DNA from: Mycobacterium marinum
GTDB lineage: Bacteria; Actinomycetota; Actinomycetes; Mycobacteriales; Mycobacteriaceae
Length of the DNA stretch: 64,000 bases
NCBI RefSeq assembly: GCF_003391395.1
Contig: NZ_CP024190.1
Location: 5,828,001-5,892,000, forward strand
Direction of reading: 5' to 3'
The notes beneath the pieces are model-generated. The model had not been told where the DNA came from and did not search any database. It saw only the letters and a list, made by a program, of their open reading frames with translations. Made by a program: the position numbers and the translations under genes. Below, piece after piece: positions 57,901 through 64,000 of the stretch (within the stretch, counting starts at the first letter, position 1; each line of letters opens with the position of its first letter).

Positions 57901-60900
57901 GACCATGGGCACCGACGGCACCGCGGGTGACGGCGGCACCGGCGGGGCCGGCGGCCACGGCGGGACCGGCGCCGACAACACCACCGTGGTCGGTGCGGGC
58001 GCCATGGGCGCCGCGGGCGGCCAGGGCGGAGCCGGCGGGACCGGCGGCACCGGCGGCGCAGCCGGCACCGGCGGCGGCGGACTCCAAGGCGCCGGCGGCC
58101 AAGGCGGCGACGGCGGCCACGGCGGCACCGGCGGCGACGGCGGCGACGGCGCTGCGGGCACTGACCCGCTGCTGGCCGCCCAAGCCGGCGGCCAAGGCGG
58201 CGACGGCGGCACCGGCGGCGCGGCCGGCACCGGCGGCACCGGCTCGACCATGGGCACCGACGGCACCGCGGGTGACGGCGGCACCGGCGGGGCCGGCGGC
58301 CACGGCGGGACCGGCGCCGACAACACCACCGTGGTCGGTGCGGGCGCCATGGGCGCCGCGGGCGGCCAGGGCGGAGCCGGCGGGACCGGCGGCACCGGCG
58401 GCGCAGCCGGCACCGGCGGCGGCGGACTCCAAGGCGCCGGCGGCCAAGGCGGCGACGGCGGCCACGGCGGCACCGGCGGCGACGGCGGCGACGGCGCTGC
58501 GGGCACTGACCCGCTGCTGGCCGCCCAAGCCGGCGGCCAAGGCGGCGACGGCGGCACCGGCGGCGCGGCCGGCACCGGCGGCACCGGCTCGACCATGGGC
58601 ACCGACGGCACCGCGGGTGACGGCGGCACCGGCGGGGCCGGCGGCCACGGCGGGACCGGCGCCGACAACACCACCGTGGTCGGTGCGGGCGCCATGGGCG
58701 CCGCGGGCGGCCAGGGCGGAGCCGGCGGGACCGGCGGCACCGGCGGCGCAGCCGGCACCGGCGGCGGCGGACTCCAAGGCGCCGGCGGCCAAGGCGGCGA
58801 CGGCGGCCACGGCGGCACCGGCGGCGACGGCGGCGACGGCGCTGCGGGCACTGACCCGCTGCTGGCCGCCCAAGCCGGCGGCCAAGGCGGCGACGGCGGC
58901 ACCGGCGGCGCGGCCGGCACCGGCGGCACCGGCTCGACCATGGGCACCGACGGCACCGCGGGTGACGGCGGCACCGGCGGGGCCGGCGGCCACGGCGGGA
59001 CCGGCGCCGACAACACCACCGTGGTCGGTGCGGGCGCCATGGGCGCCGCGGGCGGCCAGGGCGGAGCCGGCGGGACCGGCGGCACCGGCGGCGCAGCCGG
59101 CACCGGCGGCGGCGGACTCCAAGGCGCCGGCGGCCAAGGCGGCGACGGCGGCCACGGCGGCACCGGCGGCGACGGCGGCGACGGCGCTGCGGGCACTGAC
59201 CCGCTGCTGGCCGCCCAAGCCGGCGGCCAAGGCGGCGACGGCGGCACCGGCGGCGCGGCCGGCACCGGCGGCACCGGCTCGACCATGGGCACCGACGGCA
59301 CCGCGGGTGACGGCGGCACCGGCGGGGCCGGCGGCCACGGCGGGACCGGCGCCGACAACACCACCGTGGTCGGTGCGGGCGCCATGGGCGCCGCGGGCGG
59401 CCAGGGCGGAGCCGGCGGGACCGGCGGCACCGGCGGCGCAGCCGGCACCGGCGGCGGCGGACTCCAAGGCGCCGGCGGCCAAGGCGGCGACGGCGGCCAC
59501 GGCGGCACCGGCGGCGACGGCGGGACCGGAATCGACAACAGCACCAACATGACCGGGAAGGCCGGCGGAGACGGCGGCCAAGGCGGCGACGGCGGCACCG
59601 GCGGCGCGGCCGGCACCGGCGGCACCGGCTCGACCATGGGTGCCACCGGAACCGGTGGTACGGGCGGTGTCGGCGGCAGCGGCGGCACCGGCGGCCACGG
59701 CGGCCATGGCCCTCTCAATAGCGACCCCGGAGGCGCCGGCGGCAAGGGCGGCGATGGAGGCACCGGCGGCACCGGTGGTGCCGGCATCGGCACGAGCGGG
59801 GGCGGCACCGGCGGGGACGGCGGCGCAGCGGGCGACGGAGGCACCGGCGGCGACGGCGGCGAGGTCGGTGGTACCGGAGGCGTCGGAGGTGCCGCCGGTA
59901 CCGGTGGAGATGGCGGCGACGGGGGCACCGGTGGCGGCGACGGCGGCAAAGGCGGCACCGGCGGCAACGGCGGCAACGGCGGCATCGGCGATCCCCGAGT
60001 CGGCGGATCAGGCGGCGACGGCGGCGCCGGCGGCAGCGGCGGCGTGGCCGGGGCAGGAGGCCAAGGTGGCAACGCCGGGGCAGGCGGCAACGGCACCGGC
60101 GGCGACGGCGGCAGCGGCGGGACGGGCGGCACCGGAGGCGTCGGCGGCGACGCCGAGCCCGGCGCCGGCGGCAACGGAGGCGACGGCGGCCACGGCGGCA
60201 CCGGCGGAGCAGCCGGGGCCGGTGGTAGCGGATCAGGCAGCGGTGCTGACGGCAGCTCCGGTATGGGCGGAACCGGCGGCCAGGGTGGAGACGGTGGTGC
60301 CGGTAGCACAGGCGCGAACGCAGCCAACGGCAGCGGCGCCACCGGCAAAGCCGGATTTGCCGGCGGTAAAGGCGGTGGCGGCGGCGACGGCGGCGCCGGC
60401 ATTGGCGGAGTCGGCGGCGGCGACGGCGGAAACGGTGGAAGCGGCGGCTTAGGCGGGGACGGCGGCAACGGCGGATCCGGCGGCACCAACCAAACGGGCG
60501 GAAAAGGTGGCGCTGGCGGCACCGGCGGGGACGGCGGGGCCGCGGGCGCCGGCGGAGCCGGCGGCGGCGCCAACGGCAGCGGCGGAACCGGCGGCACCGG
60601 CGGAACGGGCGGTGACGGCGGCAAAGGCGGCACCGTAACCGGAAACGGCAAAGCCGGCACCACCGGCGGCGCCGGCGGCGCCGGCGGCGCTGGCGGCGCG
60701 GGTGGCGACGGCATCGGCAGCACCGGCGGCGGCACTGGCGGCGTTGGCGGCAACGCAGGCGACGGGGGCGACGGCGGTAACGGCAGTAACGGTGGCAACG
60801 GCAACAGCGACGGCGGCACCGGCGGCACCGGCGGGGCCGCGGGTACCGGCGGCACCGGCGGAGTTGGTGGGAGCGGCGGAGGCGACGGCGGCGCAGCCGG

Positions 60901-61390
60901 TGCTGGCGGCACCGGCGGTAACGGTGGCAAGGGCGGGAACGCTCGTCTCAACGGCAACGGCGACGGCGGTATGGGCGGCCAGGGTGGCGCCGCCGGCACC
61001 GGAGGCATAGGTGGCGCTGCCGGCGCCGGCGGCAACGGCAACGGTGGGGCTGGTGGAACTGGCGGAGTCGGCGGTGGCGGTGGCGACGGCGGGACCGGCG
61101 GGAGTTCCGGCAAGGGCGGTGACGGAGGCACCGGCGGCACCGGTGCCGTGGGTGGCATGGGTGGTGCTGGTGGTAGTGGTAGCGGTACCGGCACCGGCGG
61201 GACAGGCGGCGACGGCGGCGACGGCGGCGACGGCGGCGACGGCGGCGGTGGCGACGGCGGCGCCATCCCTGGCACCGGCGGTGGCGACGGCGGATCCGGT
61301 GACACCGGCAATCCCCCCGTCGGAGTAACCGGAGGTACTGGCGGTACCGGCGGTACCGCCGGTACCGGCGGCGCCGGTGGCCTGACCTGA
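42921..61390 (+). CDS. Giant PE_PGRS protein gene with a 43-copy internal repeat; reading frame interrupted as given
   Basis: The PE domain (residues about 1-95, TTG start, MTYVVVSPEIVAAAAG) ends in the secretion motif YAWAE. FGRSLIGDGANATTPGG follows, then a leader PGRS region to about 44690 with spaced hydrophobic inserts (WLFG, LLIG). Next is the 345-bp tandem array to 59523, and a non-repetitive Gly-rich tail ending at TGA 61390. As written, the glycine frame is broken at five points: a 5-base insertion near 46917, 1-base loss near 47745, net 8-base loss at 50177-50200, 1-base gain near 54744 and 1-base loss near 56452. There are also in-frame changes of +3 near 54661 and -60 near 56206. 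Restoring the standard unit gives exactly 6,177 codons. Errors in assembling a long GC-rich repeat are the likeliest cause; genuine decay is possible. It lies where H37Rv has PE_PGRS55-57. Confidence 0.82.
44691..59523 (+). repeat. Tandem array of about 43 copies of a 345-bp unit
   Basis: Marker sequence CGACCATGGGCACCGACGGC recurs at 44851, 45196, 45541, 45886, 46231, 46576 and so on, always 345 bases apart, up to 59280, apart from the few indels noted for the host gene. Counting intervals and correcting for a net 61-base loss gives 43 copies plus about 60 bases. A degenerate partial copy follows at 59571-59640. The unit encodes 115 residues: mostly Gly-Gly-X, broken by GTDPLLAAQAG, STMGTDGTAG, ADNTTVVGAGAMGAA and GGGLQ. 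In the copies I compared, third-codon positions are also identical, which points to recent expansion or ongoing homogenisation. Confidence 0.95.
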
Positions 61391-61971
61391 CGCGCCCGCG
61401 GACGGCCGATGCCGCTGAGGTTTGCGGGCTTCTGCTTCAGGAATGTCTGGGATATCGACGTCGGACTCTAGACCGTCGAACTCACCCGAAAAGACGGCGG
61501 ACGCTGGGGTCTGCCAGCGGGCCTTGACCGCACTTTCAACTCGAAAGGTAGCTCCCCGATAATCATGTGCTTTACATCGCCCGGATTGGCCGCCGCACCC
61601 GTATGCGTAACTGCCCCGACCACATCGCAGACTGCTCAATGATGGCGAAAAGTCACTCCGCCCTGGCCCGGCAAGGGCACTGATGGTTGCTCGGTAGGCG
61701 GCGCGCCGATATCGACAGTGACCGCGACCGCGCCTAGGCATCCAACTTCAGCAACGCAGCGCTACCCGGCGAGCTGAAGGCTATGGACCGCAAGACGCGT
61801 CCCGCGGGCCGACAGCATGTGTGCCATGCGAATCCAACACCTACCACGGCGAGTTGGGCACCCACGGGTATCGGGTATTGCCGCCGGCATCTTGACCGGA
61901 CCCCGCGCCGCAGCGGCCTCGATTGTCGTGCCGAAGCAGCAACCATCGAGCCGACGAGCTTCAGTTCGGAG
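61391..61971. other. Intergenic region after the giant PE_PGRS gene
   Basis: About 580 bp between the convergent PE_PGRS and fructosamine-kinase-like genes. Frames are open on both strands but lack ribosome-binding sites, recognisable domains and the expected codon bias. I see no RNA gene and no strong terminator hairpin. GC content is lower than in the repeat array. Confidence 0.4.
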
Positions 61972-62739
61972 CTAACCCACCATGACGGCGCGCGCCACCA
62001 CATCGGTCCGCTGGACGTGGCCACCGCCGAAGAGCACCACGTGCGCCAGCAGCGGGTAAAGCTGGTGCAGTCCGATGCGGCCACGCCAACCGGGCCGCAG
62101 CGGTCGCAGCTGCTGGTAGCCGGCGAGGATGGCTTCGTAGTGCGCGCAGCCGAACAGTGCGAGCATCGCCAGATCGGATTCGCGATGGCCGGCATGCGCG
62201 GCGGGGTCGATCAGCACCACCCCGTCGGGTGTCCACATCACGTTGCCACCCCACAGATCGCCGTGTAGCCGGGCCGGCCGATCGCCGTCGTCGAAATCAC
62301 CTGCGCGACAACGCGTGATGACGGATTCGATGGTGGCGCGGGTGGGGGCGCCAAGGCGCGGCGCGGCAAGCTCGGCCATCGGCGCCAGGCGCTCCTGAGC
62401 GTAAAAGTCGCCCCAGTGTTGGTGCCGCGCCAGCGACATCGGCAGTGGCTGCGACAACGGCCCGAAGAATCCCGGCCCGTCCCAGCCCTGCGGCCCCGCC
62501 CCGAACGCCGGGGCGCCCGCATCGTGGGTGATGGCCAGTCGGCGGCCGAAATCGTGCGCCGCCGCGACGCTGGGGGCCACGGATTCCAGCCGCCGCAGCG
62601 TCAGACTCGTCTGGCCCACCGAAACCACCGGCACACACGCGACACCGCCGTCGACATCGGCAAGCCAACGCAGGCCTGCCGCTTCCCACGCGAAATAACC
62701 GGCGGGCGCACCCGAGTGCTGCTTGACGAAGTCGCTCAC
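61972..62739 (-). CDS. Fructosamine-3-kinase-family / aminoglycoside phosphotransferase-like protein
   Basis: A 255-residue kinase-like protein. The catalytic loop HGDLWGGN (His159-Asp161-Asn166) and the Mg-binding VLIDPAAHAG (Asp178) are intact, and FVKQH near the N-terminus supplies the ATP-binding lysine with a Glu in FAWEAAGL. The first 25-30 residues with the Gly-rich loop, found in longer FN3K enzymes, are absent, although short actinobacterial versions may also begin at this point. The family phosphorylates sugar-modified lysines as protein deglycation, but the substrate here is unknown. It begins with GTG 62739, 13 bases after fadD19, so it is likely in the fadD19 transcript. Confidence 0.8.
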   Translation of the reverse strand: MSDFVKQHSGAPAGYFAWEAAGLRWLADVDGGVACVPVVSVGQTSLTLRRLESVAPSVAAAHDFGRRLAITHDAGAPAFGAGPQGWDGPGFFGPLSQPLPMSLARHQHWGDFYAQERLAPMAELAAPRLGAPTRATIESVITRCRAGDFDDGDRPARLHGDLWGGNVMWTPDGVVLIDPAAHAGHRESDLAMLALFGCAHYEAILAGYQQLRPLRPGWRGRIGLHQLYPLLAHVVLFGGGHVQRTDVVARAVMVG

Positions 62740-62752
62740 ACCGCGTCGCGCA

Positions 62753-64000
62753 TCATGCGCTCACATGCGCGGCGTGCACATCGTCGGCGGGCCGCGCCTC
62801 GGTCTGCTCCTTGGCCCAGCGGTAGTCCGGCTTGCCCGCGGGTGAACGCTTGACCTCGTCGACGAACCAGAGGCTGCGTGGCACCTTGTATCCCGCGATC
62901 GCGCTGCGCACGAAGCCGTCCAACTCCGCCAACGACGGACGAGAGCCCGGCCGGGGCGCCACCACGGCCGCCACGTGCTGGCCGTAGCGCGGATCCGGCA
63001 CACCGACCACCAGGGCGTCGAACACATCGGGGTGGCCCTTCAACGCCGCCTCGACCTCTTCGGGGTAGATCTTCTCGCCGCCGCTGTTGATCGACACCGA
63101 GCCGCGTCCCAGCATGGTGACCGTCCCGTCGGCCTCGACCATTGCGTAGTCGCCGGGGATCGCATAGCGAACACCGTTGATGGTCTTGAAGGTCTCGGCG
63201 GTCTTCTTCTCGTCCTTGTAGTAGCCGACCGGGATGTTGCCCTTCTTGGCGATGATGCCGCGCACCCCCGAGCCCGGTTTGACCTCGTTGCCCTCCTCGT
63301 CGAGTACCACGGTGCGATGGTCGATGGTCACCCGCGGACCACCGGTGGTGGCCTGGCCGGCTCCCACGATGCTGGTGCCGCCAAAACCGGTCTCCGACGA
63401 ACCAATTGAGTCGGTGATGACCCGATTCGGCAGCAGCTCGAGCAGCTTCTCCTTGATGCTCGGCGAGAACAGCGCCGCGGTGCTGGCCAACAGGAACAAC
63501 GACGACAAGTCGTAATCGTTGTCCTTCATGAGCGCGTCGAGCAGCGGACGCGCCATCGCATCCCCGGTGAAGAACAGCAGATTGACCTTGCGGTCGCTGA
63601 TGGTGCGCCACACCTGGTCCGCGTCGAATTCCGGCGCCAGCACGGTGGTTTGACCGGAGAAGATCGACATCCAGGTAGCCGACTGGGTGGCGCCGTGGAT
63701 CATCGGCGGAATCGGGTAGCGGATCATCGGCGGATTCGCGGCGGCGGCTTTGGCCAGATCGTATTCGTCCTTGATGAATTCGCCGGTTGCGAAGTCGGTT
63801 CCGCCGAACAGCACCCGGTAGATGTCCTCGTGACGCCACATCACGCCCTTGGGGAAGCCAGTGGTACCCCCGGTGTAGAGGATGTAGATGTCATCGGCGC
63901 TGCGCTCCCGCTGCAGCTCGGCGAAGTCTCGCTCGGGCGAGCTGTCGGCAATGGCCGAGTAGAACTCGACACCGCCGTAACGCCGGTAGTCCTTGTCACT
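62753..64000 (-). CDS. fadD19: Steroid acyl-CoA synthetase FadD19 (5' end beyond window)
   Basis: The C-terminal 415 residues of an ANL-family ligase; the N-terminal part lies beyond 64000. Visible motifs are the phosphate-binding loop YTGGTTGFPKG, the middle SIGSSETGFGG, the hinge region GRGSVSINSGGEKIYPEE and the A10 lysine segment RSPAGKPDYRWA. The wording and position match FadD19 (Rv3515c), which attaches CoA to the C26 carboxylate of the cholesterol side chain, the first step of side-chain beta-oxidation. The full protein should be near 548 residues. H37Rv carries a partial duplicate, fadD18, nearby; none is seen in this window. Confidence 0.9.
   Translation of the reverse strand, partial: SDKDYRRYGGVEFYSAIADSSPERDFAELQRERSADDIYILYTGGTTGFPKGVMWRHEDIYRVLFGGTDFATGEFIKDEYDLAKAAAANPPMIRYPIPPMIHGATQSATWMSIFSGQTTVLAPEFDADQVWRTISDRKVNLLFFTGDAMARPLLDALMKDNDYDLSSLFLLASTAALFSPSIKEKLLELLPNRVITDSIGSSETGFGGTSIVGAGQATTGGPRVTIDHRTVVLDEEGNEVKPGSGVRGIIAKKGNIPVGYYKDEKKTAETFKTINGVRYAIPGDYAMVEADGTVTMLGRGSVSINSGGEKIYPEEVEAALKGHPDVFDALVVGVPDPRYGQHVAAVVAPRPGSRPSLAELDGFVRSAIAGYKVPRSLWFVDEVKRSPAGKPDYRWAKEQTEARPADDVHAAHVSA

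Noticed and set aside
44691..59523. CRISPR array
   Set aside because: The repeats are 345 bp, contiguous, coding and without unique spacers; no cas genes are present.
44608..61311. A 5,567-codon open frame on the minus strand (and two others of 4,020 and 5,005 codons)
   Set aside because: They are mirrors of the Gly-rich repeat: their Pro/Ala/Arg composition results from reading GGC/GCC codons antisense, and they have no ribosome-binding site or domain.
61734..62195. Minus-strand frame of 153 codons overlapping the kinase-like gene
   Set aside because: It is a shadow frame of the fructosamine-kinase-like gene and has no family features.
1..64000. Insertion sequences, prophage genes, tRNA or rRNA genes
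   Set aside because: No transposase, integrase, terminal inverted repeats or recognisable RNA gene was seen anywhere in the window.

Overview
The window comes from the chromosome of a slow-growing Mycobacterium related to, but not identical with, M. tuberculosis. The evidence is very high GC, GTG and TTG starts, two PE_PGRS genes, and a gene order that follows M. tuberculosis H37Rv from about Rv3482c to Rv3515c. H37Rv numbers are given from memory as positional and sequence-based analogies; no database search was run.

Layout. 55-5024: a TehA/SLAC1 transporter, a small secreted protein, two membrane-anchored proteins (Rv3482c and Rv3483c types) and the LytR-CpsA-Psr protein CpsA. 5031-10084 (minus strand): an alpha-oxoamine synthase, a fatty acyl-AMP ligase, an acyl carrier protein and two short-chain dehydrogenases. 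This set resembles a bacterial sphingoid-base module. 10215-16369: an unusual crotonase, a FetA/FetB-type ABC pair and an MmpL transporter. The block from the ACP gene to mmpL occupies the place where H37Rv has Rv3486 and lipF, and it is seamed with AT-rich intergenic DNA. 16460-19166: PadR regulator (Rv3488), a 54-residue protein, OtsA (trehalose-6-phosphate synthase) and an exported protein (Rv3491). 19211-29709: the complete mce4 steroid-import operon on the minus strand (yrbE4A, yrbE4B, mce4A-F and two Mce-associated proteins). 29946-35224: cholesterol side-chain genes chsB1, fdxD, fadE26, fadE27 and fadD17, with a perfect KstR-type operator between fdxD and fadE26. 35332-40283: a PE_PGRS gene whose stop codon overlaps the start of a serine-hydrolase-like gene. 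40280-42670: ilvX and an amidohydrolase. 42921-61390: a giant PE_PGRS gene. 61972-64000: a fructosamine-kinase-like gene and the 3' part of fadD19, cut by the window edge.

Function. Most of the right half forms a sterol-catabolism region: Mce4 imports the sterol, FadD19 and FadD17 activate side-chain acids, FadE26/FadE27 and ChsB1 carry out beta-oxidation steps, and FdxD probably serves a redox enzyme of the pathway.

The most striking object is the giant PE_PGRS gene. It holds about 43 tandem copies of a 345-bp (115-residue) unit, identical wherever I compared them, spanning almost 15 kb. A few copies carry indels that break the reading frame; correcting them gives one protein of about 6,176 residues. 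The second most interesting item is the AOS-FAAL-ACP-SDR-SDR cluster, whose SDR pair has a KstR-like site overlapping a perfect inverted repeat.
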